Shown: positions 18,687-27,244 of the stretch, in pieces
How the letters are laid out: the number at the start of each line of letters is the position of its first letter
Position numbering within the stretch: position 1 is the first letter of the stretch
Origin: Acidobacteriota bacterium
Lineage (GTDB): Bacteria > Acidobacteriota > Terriglobia > Acidiferrales > UBA7541
Length of the DNA: 64,000 bases
Direction: 5' to 3'
NCBI GenBank assembly: GCA_013289715.1
Contig: JABCZJ010000004.1
Location: 186,001-250,000, forward strand
Made by a program: the position numbers and the translations under genes
The notes under the pieces: generated by a model
Database searches by the model: none
Told to the model about the DNA's origin: nothing
Seen by the model: the letters and a program-made list of their open reading frames with translations, nothing else

Positions 18687-19047
18687 ACGTTCCCTCCAGC
18701 GGCATAGGGGCTAGGGTGGGAGTGAGGATGGCCCGTAGTACTCCGCTATAATTCACGTCAAGTGCAGAAATTAGCGACACTAGTTTGGATGCCTAGGTAA
18801 ACAATCGGTTACATCAAATATTTTATATTCCTCGCTGGGGCCCGATCCGGTTGTCCGCGAGCCCGAATCTCAATTCCGAGAGAGGCCGACGCGCAGAACT
18901 GTACACAATTGTACAGACGCTCGTCCGAGGCATCATTATGATTGCGGTCTAATTCAGTGAAACAGATGGCGGCCGTGTCTTGGGACAGGGCATTACGTGC
19001 GGCCGTGTCACGACGAAGCAATCAAGAAACTGAAATGGGGGAATCGA
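18687..19047. other. intergenic region with an operator-like inverted repeat
   Basis: 361 bases without a convincing gene. At 18899-18916 is CTGTACA, spacer CAAT, TGTACAG: a perfect 7-bp inverted repeat with a 4-base centre, of the size of a dimeric repressor site. It lies about 130 bases upstream of the small gene at 19048. The local sequence is less GC-rich than the flanks. Confidence 0.45.
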
Positions 19048-19215
19048 ATGCCCGACGATTCGTTTGAGAAGGCCCGCAAAGCGTTCTTCAGAACCGTAAC
19101 GACAAGACCGCAGCCGATCCCGCCTCCAGCCGAGTTCCTCACACCGCAAAACGATGCCGCCGCGGAACAAGTCTCACCGGCCCCTCGCGAGGCGATCGCC
19201 GCGAAGTTTTGCTGA
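19048..19215 (+). CDS. small hypothetical protein
   Basis: 55 residues (start MPDDSFEKARKAFFRTV), with a G-rich stretch before the ATG that may act as a weak ribosome site. It has no signal or membrane segment and a Pro/Ala-rich second half. I recognise no family. The upstream ATG of the same frame at 18997 adds an unlikely leader. Confidence 0.35.
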   Translation: MPDDSFEKARKAFFRTVTTRPQPIPPPAEFLTPQNDAAAEQVSPAPREAIAAKFC

Positions 19216-19433
19216 AAACTGTAAATCGCAGCCGACACGCCTCAGCAGTTCTGCGGCGGCGACATTCGACTCCCGATGTGCATTCTCTCTTTCGCGCTCG
19301 GCGAATTCTCGCCATTCCCCTAAAAGACGGTTTGTGCTGATTAGAACAGATTTCCGTTTTTCACCGAGGTATAAACAGCCCTGCCTGCTGCTCTGTTTGT
19401 TCTCGAACTTCGCGGGGCATCGAGGAAAACGAA

Positions 19434-19670
19434 ATGGTTGCAGACCGCACGACAGATTTTTCGCCCGCATATACTGCGTGGCTCCGCAAACCTGTCGTGT
19501 TGCTCGTTGTGATTCGTCAATGCCACGTCCCTATCCCTTGCAGCATTCTCGGTGAGTCAGCCGGCGCCCTGCGCGTTCGCTTCAAGCCAGGATGGGAGAT
19601 GGATCTCCGGAAGGAACTGATCTTGGCCGTCGAAGAGGATGCCGCCGCTCCGGATTCTTGCGTAAATTGA
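19434..19670 (+). CDS. small hypothetical protein
   Basis: 78 residues with GAGGA seven bases before the ATG. The core VRFKPGWEMDLRKELILAVEED looks structured and is preceded by a strand-like hydrophobic stretch (KPVVLLVVIRQCHVPIPCSI). No family recognised. It is followed after 85 bases by a DUF3309-like gene on the same strand. Confidence 0.45.
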   Translation: MVADRTTDFSPAYTAWLRKPVVLLVVIRQCHVPIPCSILGESAGALRVRFKPGWEMDLRKELILAVEEDAAAPDSCVN

Positions 19671-19755
19671 CGCGCGCCGCGCGTTTCTGGCCGTTCGCCC
19701 CGGATTGGGATGCTCGTCGGCTGGTCTGGATTTTGCAATAAAAAGGAGACTCACG

Positions 19756-19908
19756 ATGCTGCTTCTAATTGTTGTTCTGCTTTTGTTGTTCGGTGCGGGC
19801 GGTGGTTACTACGGGTATTCCCGTTGGGGCACGGGCGGGGGCATGGGAATCCTCGGGACAGTCGTGCTCATCGTGGTGGTCTTGTACCTGGTCGGCGGAT
19901 TGCGCTGA
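19756..19908 (+). CDS. DUF3309-like small membrane protein
   Basis: 50 residues: one hydrophobic helix, a glycine/aromatic loop (GGGYYGYSRWGTGGGMG), then a second hydrophobic helix. This is the pattern of the DUF3309 family. AAGGAG is placed well before the ATG, whereas the longer start at 19705 has no such site. A second member, nearer to the family norm, is at 54602-54757. Function unknown; such proteins are often linked to stress in soil bacteria. Confidence 0.65.
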   Translation: MLLLIVVLLLLFGAGGGYYGYSRWGTGGGMGILGTVVLIVVVLYLVGGLR

Positions 19909-20102
19909 CCTCGACGGTTGGCTAAGCTCTCGACAACACCCTAGAAGAGTCCCGATATTCTGAGCGTCGCTCATCCCTCCCGATTTAATTTCTTGGGAAG
20001 GGTGGGTAGGTTTTGAATTTCTCGGCCGTGGCTTTCAGCGCCACACCATTGTCCACCGAGAGCTTGCCAAACCAGGTCTCTGCACGTAAACCCGTGCCAG
20101 CC

Positions 20103-20336
20103 ATGAAAGCGAATATCACACGGAAACTCGATGCCGATGGCTTGCGCGAAGCCCGCCTATTGGCGGTCGAAGAGGGTCTTTCTGTGAGCGCCTTGCTCGC
20201 TGCAAAGCTCGATGAGATCGTGCGCCGGCGCAACGGATGCGACCGCGCTTGGAAGCGCGCAGTAGCCAGACTCCGCAAAGGTCTCGATCTGGGTTGGACA
20301 CGCCCTCGCTCGCGCGACGAACTTCATGAGCAATAA
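20103..20336 (+). CDS. VapB-like antitoxin
   Basis: 77 residues beginning MKANITRKLDADGLREARLL, a ribbon-helix-helix-like start followed by a helical tail ending DLGWTRPRSRDELHEQ. In VapBC pairs such a tail binds the toxin. The next frame, overlapping its last 11 bases, begins like a PIN-domain toxin but is cut short, so this antitoxin seems to have lost its partner. The upstream ATG at 20013 is less likely because it adds an unrelated leader. Confidence 0.7.
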   Translation: MKANITRKLDADGLREARLLAVEEGLSVSALLAAKLDEIVRRRNGCDRAWKRAVARLRKGLDLGWTRPRSRDELHEQ

Positions 20337-20418
20337 GGTTTTCGTAGACACCAACTTCCTGCTGTACGCTTCGTCCTCTCTGAAAACTGCAGGTTCCGGA
20401 TCATTTTCGGCCAGGTAG
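20326..20418 (+). pseudogene. vapC PIN-domain toxin, 5' fragment
   Basis: Reads MSNKVFVDTNFLLYASSS, the unmistakable first strand of a PIN nuclease including the first active-site Asp (VFVDTN), then leaves the family and stops at TAG 20416. A complete PIN toxin is about 130 residues; only about 17 are recognisable. The sequence after 20345 does not resume the family in any frame I could find. Confidence 0.75.
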
Positions 20419-21043
20419 TACCGGTTCTGTACCCAATCTGAACCGCGTCTGTCCGTTCGCCCAGCTGTTTTCCAATTCGTTCAGTGCTAGCCTAAGTCGG
20501 AAACCAAAAGATGAAATCGTACTCACAATCACGAAATTCCCGCCGCCACCCGGCTTCGCTGCCGCGGATCCAAGAGGGCCCCCGCGCCGGTCACGGGTCG
20601 CGGATCGCCGGTCGCGCCCAGCCGTTCTCTCATCACTGATCACCGCACACTCGCCACCGCCCGAATCAATCGCTAGCGAAACATAATCGAAAACCGATCC
20701 AACTGACTGAAAACAAACAACAGCGACGCAAATCAATCGCTAGTTTTTGTCGCGTTTTTCGCGCTTACGTCACTGTCTTCCAAGCCCCGCGAAACCGCCA
20801 GCGCATCTCACGATCGACCGCTCACCAATCGCTAATGACCCTCCAGGAATCACTCGCCTCTCCAACTCCAAGTCACGGTATAATCATGCTTTCCAACGCG
20901 CAGCGGGCGAGTCTAATCGAAAGCCCCGCAGCGCGGCCGGCCACAGGCAGCTGGCGTGGCAGGAAACCGGCTACGGCCAGCGATCATCTAATTCGCAGCA
21001 CTGATATTGCGGCACTAATATTGGGCACTACAAAGGACAACGC
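20419..21043. other. long intergenic region after the vapC fragment
   Basis: 625 bases with no credible gene; short frames here lack ribosome sites and family resemblance. It contains a tandem-like GC stretch around 20584-20620 (GGTCGCGGATCGCCGGTCGCG type) and two exact copies of AATCAATCGCTAG at 20664-20676 and 20731-20743, with a partial third (CAATCGCTA) at 20826. It looks like the scar of a lost segment. Confidence 0.5.
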
Positions 21044-22294
21044 ATGAGCCCGCTTGGCAAGAAAATTATTCTGGGGATTTCAGTTCTGGTGGTCGCCTAT
21101 GCCGCCACCGGATACATGCTCGGCCGTTCTTCCGACGACAAAGCGTACCGCGCGCTCACCGTCTATAGCGAAGTCTTGGAACACATCCAGCGCGATTACG
21201 TGGACGATCCCAATATGCACGCCGTCACCAACGGTTCGCTGCACGGCCTGCTCGATTCGCTCGACCCGCAATCGGCCTATCTGAGCCCGCTCGAATACAA
21301 AGACTTCAAGGAAAAGAGCGCCAGTAATCCGCCCGCGGAAACCGGACTCGCGCTCACGCGCCGCTTCGGTTACATCGGCGTGATCGGCGTGCTGCCGGAT
21401 GGCCCCGGCGCGAAAATCGGCCTGCGCATCGGCGACATCCTGGAAAAGATCGCCGGATTCACCACCGGGCAAATGGCTATTGACCAGGCGCAACTGTTGC
21501 TGAAAGGCAATCCCGGAACCACCGTGCAGCTTTCCGTGATTCGCCGCGGCAAAGCCGAACCGCAGGAAATGAACATCACTCTCGCGAAGCTCACCGCGCC
21601 CAAGCTGGTGGAAGACCGCGTGAGCGGCGACGTCGCTTACCTCCGCGTGCCGGAATTCACTCCGGGAGTTTCGAAGCAAATCCGCGAAACGCTCGTGCAG
21701 TTCCAGAAATCCGGCGCGAAGAAGCTGATTCTCGATCTGCGTGATTCTTCTCTCGGCGACGACCAGGAAGGAATTCTTACTGCGCAACTTTTCCTTTCTT
21801 CTGGCACGATTGCCACGCTGAAAGGCCAGACGGTAACGCCGGTCGTCTCTGCCGCCGACGCCACGAAAGTTGTTTGGACCGAACCTGTCGCACTGTTGAT
21901 CGGTAACGGTACCGCCGGACCCGCCGAGATCCTTGCCGCCGCGATCGCGGACAACAAACGCGGCAGCACCGTCGGCGAGCGCACTTACGGCACCGCTTCG
22001 CAGCAGAAGCTGATCGAAATGGACGACGGCTCCGCGCTGATTCTCACCGTCGCGAATTATTTCACACCGGGTAACAAGGACATTCCCGCAGAGGGCGTGC
22101 CGCCCACCGCGGAAGTGCACCCTTCGATTGACGATCTTCTGGCGCAGGCCGATCTCACGCAGCCGGCCGCGCTGCCCAGCTCTTCGCCGGAGGACCCTGT
22201 CGTGAAGAAAGCCATCGAATTATTGCAGGGCGCGCCCGCGGCAGAGAAGAAAGCGGCCAAGCTGTTGCACGGCTGGCAGCAACTGGCCGCTTAA
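21044..22294 (+). CDS. S41-family (CtpA-like) protein lacking the catalytic dyad
   Basis: Carboxyl-terminal-processing-peptidase architecture: N-terminal membrane anchor (ILGISVLVVAYAATGYML), helical cap (YRALTVYSEVLEHIQRDYVD), PDZ domain (FGYIGVIGVLPDGPGAKIGL) and S41 core. The nucleophile block, GSASASE in active enzymes, is GTAGPAE here (T290 at the Ser site). The Lys of the usual GKGxxQ is T317 in GERTYGTASQQ. Both dyad residues are thus absent, so I expect a non-proteolytic binding protein. Its neighbour is a DUF610 deacetylase-like lipoprotein three bases on, an arrangement seen in other bacteria beside envC. The ATG has AAAGGA upstream. Confidence 0.85.
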   Translation: MSPLGKKIILGISVLVVAYAATGYMLGRSSDDKAYRALTVYSEVLEHIQRDYVDDPNMHAVTNGSLHGLLDSLDPQSAYLSPLEYKDFKEKSASNPPAETGLALTRRFGYIGVIGVLPDGPGAKIGLRIGDILEKIAGFTTGQMAIDQAQLLLKGNPGTTVQLSVIRRGKAEPQEMNITLAKLTAPKLVEDRVSGDVAYLRVPEFTPGVSKQIRETLVQFQKSGAKKLILDLRDSSLGDDQEGILTAQLFLSSGTIATLKGQTVTPVVSAADATKVVWTEPVALLIGNGTAGPAEILAAAIADNKRGSTVGERTYGTASQQKLIEMDDGSALILTVANYFTPGNKDIPAEGVPPTAEVHPSIDDLLAQADLTQPAALPSSSPEDPVVKKAIELLQGAPAAEKKAAKLLHGWQQLAA

Positions 22295-22296
22295 TT

Positions 22297-23418
22297 TTGC
22301 CATCGCGCGGCTCGGTGCGGATTTTCGCGGCATGCGCCGCCGTGATTCTTCTCTTTCTGGCCGGCTGCGGCAAAAAGACTCTTTCGAAATCCGAATGGCG
22401 CGCCATCACCGGCGAAATTGTCGCCGCTGCGCAGAAAATCAACGGCCGCAAATCCGAAATCGCTATTCGTCCCGAGCTGCATCCTGCGAAACACGGCGCG
22501 TCAAACGCGCTCGCTGCTGACAACATCTACATCTCACTCAGCGATCCGTCGCAGACCGCTGCATTCGCGCAATCTCTGCAAGGCATCGCGCGCAAGCACG
22601 ATCTATCCGTCACCGAGACGGATTCCAGCGGCGTGATCCGCTTCGACTACACGTTTCACGGCGCGCGCACGCACACGGTTCACGTGGTCACTCCGCTCGC
22701 CGCACGCGCTGTGCATCCATCAGCGCCAGCGCGACAATCCACCAGTGCCAGCAATCCGAATCCGCGCCTCGCCATCATCATTGACGACCTCGGTTACGAC
22801 CACTCCGCTGCAGATGCCGTGCTCGCGCTCGGCTTTCCGCTCACCGTTTCGGTGCTGCCGCATTTGCCGCTCTCGGGCGAACTCGCCGAAGAAGCGCAGC
22901 GCCGCGGCGATCAGGTGATGCTGCATCTGCCGATGGAATCCGAAACGGACGGAGCCAAGCCGGAAGACATCGAGCTGCGCGTGGGAATGAGCGCCGCGCA
23001 AGTGGACACAACTCTCGCGGGAATGCTCGAAACCGTTCCGTACGCTGCCGGCGTGAACAACCACCAAGGTTCGCGCGCCACCGCCGATCCGGCGTTGATG
23101 CAGGCGTTGATGCCCGCGCTTCGGCAACGCGGACTCTTCTTCGTGGACAGCCGCACCGACGCGAAGACCGTCGCTTACGACATGGCTGAACGCGCCGGCG
23201 TTCCGGCCGCGTCACGCAAGGTGTTCCTCGACGACATCGCGTCGCGTGACGCGATCCTCAAGCAGCTCGACCTCGCCGCCCGTGACGCGCAGCGCGACGG
23301 CTTCACCATCGCCATAGGCCACCCGCGCCCGGCCACCATCGCCGCGCTCGCCGAAGGCGTTCCGCCGCTCGAAGCACGCGGCATCCATTTGGTATTCGCG
23401 TCCGAATTGGTGCACTGA
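22297..23418 (+). CDS. divergent polysaccharide deacetylase family lipoprotein (DUF610/YibQ-like)
   Basis: Lipoprotein signal with lipobox LFLAGC, then a variable region, then the divergent polysaccharide deacetylase fold from residue about 150: LAIIIDDLGYDHSAAD holds the metal-site Asp pair, VMLHLPMES the His motif, and GVNNHQGSRAT and TIAIGHPRP are family blocks. The family is related to NodB-type deacetylases and probably acts on cell wall or capsule sugars; the true reaction is unknown. It starts with TTG three bases after the S41-like gene, so the pair is translationally linked; GTG at 22315 is an alternative start. Confidence 0.85.
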   Translation: MPSRGSVRIFAACAAVILLFLAGCGKKTLSKSEWRAITGEIVAAAQKINGRKSEIAIRPELHPAKHGASNALAADNIYISLSDPSQTAAFAQSLQGIARKHDLSVTETDSSGVIRFDYTFHGARTHTVHVVTPLAARAVHPSAPARQSTSASNPNPRLAIIIDDLGYDHSAADAVLALGFPLTVSVLPHLPLSGELAEEAQRRGDQVMLHLPMESETDGAKPEDIELRVGMSAAQVDTTLAGMLETVPYAAGVNNHQGSRATADPALMQALMPALRQRGLFFVDSRTDAKTVAYDMAERAGVPAASRKVFLDDIASRDAILKQLDLAARDAQRDGFTIAIGHPRPATIAALAEGVPPLEARGIHLVFASELVH

Positions 23419-23515
23419 ACTGGTGCGCTAAAGGGCGAAGATTCGCGAAGGGATTCTGCGTAGGAAACGCGGCAGGTTTCGCGGGCGTGTGGACGAAAGT
23501 CCTCTTGCGCGGCGT

Positions 23516-24679
23516 CTAGTAATCTCCGCCCGCTTCCTCAAACATCGGCGTGGTGCGCACGAGCCGCGCCTTGGTGCCATCGTGCACGGCATACTGCACC
23601 GGGCGCCCGTCCTTATGCTTGCCCCACAGGCTGCTGGCTCCGTATTCGCCGTTCTTGTTCACCGCGTAGAATTGAATGTGGAATCGCTTCAGCCGATCGG
23701 GAAACGGCTTGTAGTTGCGCACCACGCGGTGCAACGCTTCCAGGCACGCGTCGGCGGGTGACGAACCCTTGCGCATCATTTCCACGATGGCGTGGCCACC
23801 GGCGATCTTGATATTTTCCTCACCGCGTCCCGTGGAACCGGCCCCACCGACTTCGTTATCCACAAAAAGCCCGGCACCGATCACCGGCGAATCACCCACG
23901 CGGCCTGCAATCTTCCAGGCCAGCCCGGACGTAGTGGTTGTGCCGGAAATATCGCCCTTTGCGTTCACTGCGAGGCAATTGATGGTTCCCGTCGGCGGAT
24001 GCATCACCACATCTTCAAGGTGAGCGCGCCACGCCAGTTTCTCCGGCGTGTCCAGAAGTTGCGTGAGCGTTTCTTTCCATTGCGGACTGTCCAGCCCGGG
24101 CCGCCAGTTTTCGGAAACCGCCGCTTTCCACGCCAGCCAGGCGATTCGCGAACGCTCCGTCAGAAGGTTCATGGGCGCAAAACCTTCGTCTTCGGCAAAG
24201 TGCTGCGCGCCCGAGCCCACAATGAAGACGTGATTGGTTTTTTCCATCACCGTTTTCGCGACCAGGGAGGGATTCTTGATTTTTTGGATCGACGCGACAG
24301 CTCCCGCGCGGCGCGACGGTCCGTGCATCACACTGGCATCCAACTCGACGACGCCGTCTTCATTGGGCAAACCGCCATAGCCCACGGTATCGTCATTGGG
24401 ATCGTCTTCCACTTGCGTGACTACCGCGAGCGCCGCATCCAGCGTGTCGCCACCCGATTTGAGCAGCGCCATTCCGTCATCGAGATGCTGCAAGCCATTG
24501 GCCGAAGAGATGATCAGTGGACGAACGCCCTGCGCTGCCGCTGCAAGGCCCGCTCGGCGGTCGGAATTGCCCGGGATGGTACGTGGGGGATCGCCGGCAC
24601 CAAAAAGACGTCGCGTCGTTGCGGCAATCCCGCCCGTTAGTGTGGCTAGAAAGAACTTTCTACGAGTCCATTTATCCAT
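23516..24679 (-). CDS. N4-(beta-N-acetylglucosaminyl)-L-asparaginase-type Ntn hydrolase
   Basis: Glycosylasparaginase/plant-type asparaginase family, which matures by self-cleavage at a threonine. The N-terminus has a twin-arginine signal (RRKFFLATLTGG), implying export of the folded protein. The block DDTVGYGGLPNEDGVVELDA and the cleavage region HPPTGTINCLAVNAKGDISG (Thr of GTI as nucleophile) are family-typical, as is GAGLFVDNEVGGAGSTGRGE. Expected to release ammonia and aspartate from asparagine-linked sugars. It is followed on the same strand by nothing close; the amidohydrolase gene lies upstream with a 73-base gap and may be in the same transcript. Confidence 0.88.
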   Translation of the reverse strand: MDKWTRRKFFLATLTGGIAATTRRLFGAGDPPRTIPGNSDRRAGLAAAAQGVRPLIISSANGLQHLDDGMALLKSGGDTLDAALAVVTQVEDDPNDDTVGYGGLPNEDGVVELDASVMHGPSRRAGAVASIQKIKNPSLVAKTVMEKTNHVFIVGSGAQHFAEDEGFAPMNLLTERSRIAWLAWKAAVSENWRPGLDSPQWKETLTQLLDTPEKLAWRAHLEDVVMHPPTGTINCLAVNAKGDISGTTTTSGLAWKIAGRVGDSPVIGAGLFVDNEVGGAGSTGRGEENIKIAGGHAIVEMMRKGSSPADACLEALHRVVRNYKPFPDRLKRFHIQFYAVNKNGEYGASSLWGKHKDGRPVQYAVHDGTKARLVRTTPMFEEAGGDY

Positions 24680-24752
24680 TGGGGACCCTCTCCATTACCG
24701 CTGGCAAACTCAGCCGCGAAGCCCGAAGCGGCGGTTCGATTGATGCGTCAGC

Positions 24753-26837
24753 TTACGGCTGGAAACCGACGCTGCGCCACAGCTCGGCGCAGTTGTACAT
24801 TGTGCCGTTGGTGATTACGAATTCGACTTTGCGAATGTTGTGAATGGATTCGAGCGGGTTGGCGGCGAGAATCATCACGTCGGCGCGCTTGCCCGCTTCC
24901 ACGGTGCCAAGTTCCTTGTCGAGGCCCATGACGCGCGCGGGCACGATCGTCGCGGCCTGAATCGCTTCCATCGGCGTGAATCCGGCTTGCACGTATAGCT
25001 CGATCTCGCGGTGCAGGCTGTGTCCGGGAACGGTCTGATCCGTTCCGGCCACAATCGGAACGCCCGCTTTATGCAATGCGCCAATCACGGCGAGTTCTTT
25101 CGCAAATACTTTCTCGTCGATGTCGGCGTTGGGCGACGGTGGCCCGACGTCTGCCAGTATGGCTTGCAGTTGCGGCGCGACTTTTACGACGCCGGGCTCG
25201 ATGCTGGCCGCAGGTTTCGCGGTGCTGGCGGTGAAAAATTCGAACAGCGCGATCGTGGGGTCCACCACTGTTCCGCGTTCCACCAGAAAACTAATCGCCT
25301 TTCGAGCTTCCGGCGAATTCAGATCCAGGTTTGCTCTGGCGTTGGCGTGATCGAGGCGGCTGGCATCGTCGGGAAGTGGCGGCACCATGATGTCCACAAT
25401 GTAGGGAATGTGATTGATCTGGTCCTGGCCGGCTTCGATCGTTTGATATGCGTTGAGGCCGATCGGGACGTGTCCCGTGACCGTCATGCCCAAGCGATGC
25501 GCTTCATCGGCGACGTCCTTCAACTCTTCCAGCTTTACGGAGCTGTAAATCTTCATCTGTTGAAAGCCGGCATCGTGGTATTTGTCCGTCCACATTTTGG
25601 CTTGCTCGGGCGTATCAACGCGCGCTACGCCAATCGCGCTGGGGCCGGTGCCATCCACAATTCCCGCGAGGAGCAACCGCGGGCCGAGGCCGCGGCCATT
25701 GCCCACGGCATCGCGCACGGCGGTGATGAATTCGAATTCATTGCCGCAGTCGCGGACAGTGGTGGCTCCTGCGGCGAGATAAATCGGGCCCCACTCGACT
25801 TGCTCGAAATGGGCGTGCATATCCCAGAGGCCCGGGAGAATCGTCTTTCCGCGCGCATCCACGCTTTGCGCGCCGCTGGGAATTTTCACGCGGGATTTCG
25901 GCCCGGCGTCTATGATTCGGCCTCTTTCGATCACAACGACGGAATCAGGGACTGGGTCGCGGCCGGTTCCGTCAATCAGTGTGCCGCCAACGAGCGCTAT
26001 TTTTTCTGCGCGACTACCGGAAATGCCTTTGGAAATGTCGGCGAGCGCGGCCATACCGTCCGAACCGGCGAGGCCGACAAACGTTCCCAGGCCGCTTTCG
26101 TATCCTTCTCGAATTGCTTCGAAGTGGTCGAACTCCGCATCGGTCGTGACCGCGGCTACGAGATTGCGGTTGGCGTCAAACCAGAGTGTTTCTCGGCCCC
26201 AGATTAGCCCCTCAATTGTGCAGCGATCGAACTTCTGTGGCTTTCCGTCAATGCTGACAGAGTCGCTGCCGCGCGGTTCGACTTTCACCTGGCCTCGGGG
26301 CAAGGTGGCTAGCTGCGCCGGGGAGCCATGCGTCGCCCAGTAACGGACCAGAAGCATCTGCATGGTGGTTGGCGCGTAGCCCGCGATCGTAAAAAATTGC
26401 GCGGGCCGGGCGGCCTCGGTCCATTTGTCGCGATCACGCAGGCGGATTTTATCGGTTTGCACTACGACGGCTTCATCAATGTCCGTGGAGCGGGAATTCT
26501 TGCCTTTGATTTCAAACGCGCTGGGAGTGAGATCGTTTGCGGAGCGGAATGCAGCCGTCAGCGGCACTGGAGTGCTGCGATCGGTGAACTTGAAATCAAT
26601 TTTTGCGCTAAGCGAATCGCCTTCGCGCGTGATCTGGTAGGTTTCTTCACCGATCGGCTGCTCGAATTTGTGCAGGATAAATTTCCCCTGCTCGACGGAG
26701 GCTGACTTTTCCGGCGCGGATTGCGGCTGCGCGGGAGATTGCGCGAAAACCGTCCGAGAAAACGGTTGGGCGAGGACAAGCGCGAAGAAGGACGCGAAAA
26801 GCGCGCCGACGGTGAGGGGCAGGCTGGGTCGTTTCAT
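24753..26837 (-). CDS. exported amidohydrolase family protein
   Basis: 694 residues with a signal peptide (LTVGALFASFFALVLAQPFS), an extra N-terminal domain of about 270 residues with beta-rich composition, and an imidazolonepropionase-like amidohydrolase barrel. Metal and catalytic sites are visible: HAH in LWDMHAHFEQ, His in MTVTGHVPIGL, His in QINHIPYI and Asp in VAGTDQTVPGH. The C-terminal strand (LGTVEAGKRADVMILAANPL) is standard. The substrate is not deducible; many acidobacterial homologues are called Xaa-Pro dipeptidase-like. It probably shares a transcript with the asparaginase-like gene. Confidence 0.85.
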   Translation of the reverse strand: MKRPSLPLTVGALFASFFALVLAQPFSRTVFAQSPAQPQSAPEKSASVEQGKFILHKFEQPIGEETYQITREGDSLSAKIDFKFTDRSTPVPLTAAFRSANDLTPSAFEIKGKNSRSTDIDEAVVVQTDKIRLRDRDKWTEAARPAQFFTIAGYAPTTMQMLLVRYWATHGSPAQLATLPRGQVKVEPRGSDSVSIDGKPQKFDRCTIEGLIWGRETLWFDANRNLVAAVTTDAEFDHFEAIREGYESGLGTFVGLAGSDGMAALADISKGISGSRAEKIALVGGTLIDGTGRDPVPDSVVVIERGRIIDAGPKSRVKIPSGAQSVDARGKTILPGLWDMHAHFEQVEWGPIYLAAGATTVRDCGNEFEFITAVRDAVGNGRGLGPRLLLAGIVDGTGPSAIGVARVDTPEQAKMWTDKYHDAGFQQMKIYSSVKLEELKDVADEAHRLGMTVTGHVPIGLNAYQTIEAGQDQINHIPYIVDIMVPPLPDDASRLDHANARANLDLNSPEARKAISFLVERGTVVDPTIALFEFFTASTAKPAASIEPGVVKVAPQLQAILADVGPPSPNADIDEKVFAKELAVIGALHKAGVPIVAGTDQTVPGHSLHREIELYVQAGFTPMEAIQAATIVPARVMGLDKELGTVEAGKRADVMILAANPLESIHNIRKVEFVITNGTMYNCAELWRSVGFQP

Positions 26838-27244
26838 CAGATACCTCGAAAATCAGGAGGCAGAATAACCGTGCGGGCGGTTCGTCGCAAGCGAGACTAG
26901 GGTAAGTGGTGGCGTAGTACATAAGAGAAGGAAGCCGGCGGTGCGGCGGATCGGGGGTGGGTGCGTAAGGCAAAGGCAACGTTGTACTAGGTCAGTTTCC
27001 GATCACGCGAACCAGGAGTTAGCCCCGCGCGAGCGAGCCGGGGCCGTCGCCGAGTCTTAGTACCTGCGGAACAGCCACATTGACGTATTCCGGGCTGCCC
27101 AGCACATCTGGAAGCACCTTTTCACCTTTCACGCGAGCCCATGCGATTGCGGGTCGATGGTCGGCGATTCGGACATTTGAAGCAGAACTTCACTTTACCG
27201 GTGAGCGCGTCGAAAGTATTCGTCGCTGGTCTTCACGAAGAGTC
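26838..27244. other. intergenic region, no gene seen
   Basis: 407 bases between two genes on the minus strand. A short stretch near 27065-27180 reads openly on the minus strand (about 50 codons) but shows no family and no start signal. It should contain the promoter of the amidohydrolase gene. Confidence 0.4.

Noticed and set aside
20584..20620. GC-rich near-repeats after the vapC fragment as a CRISPR-like array
   Set aside because: Units are short, directly joined and variable, with no unique spacers; more like a simple-sequence tract.
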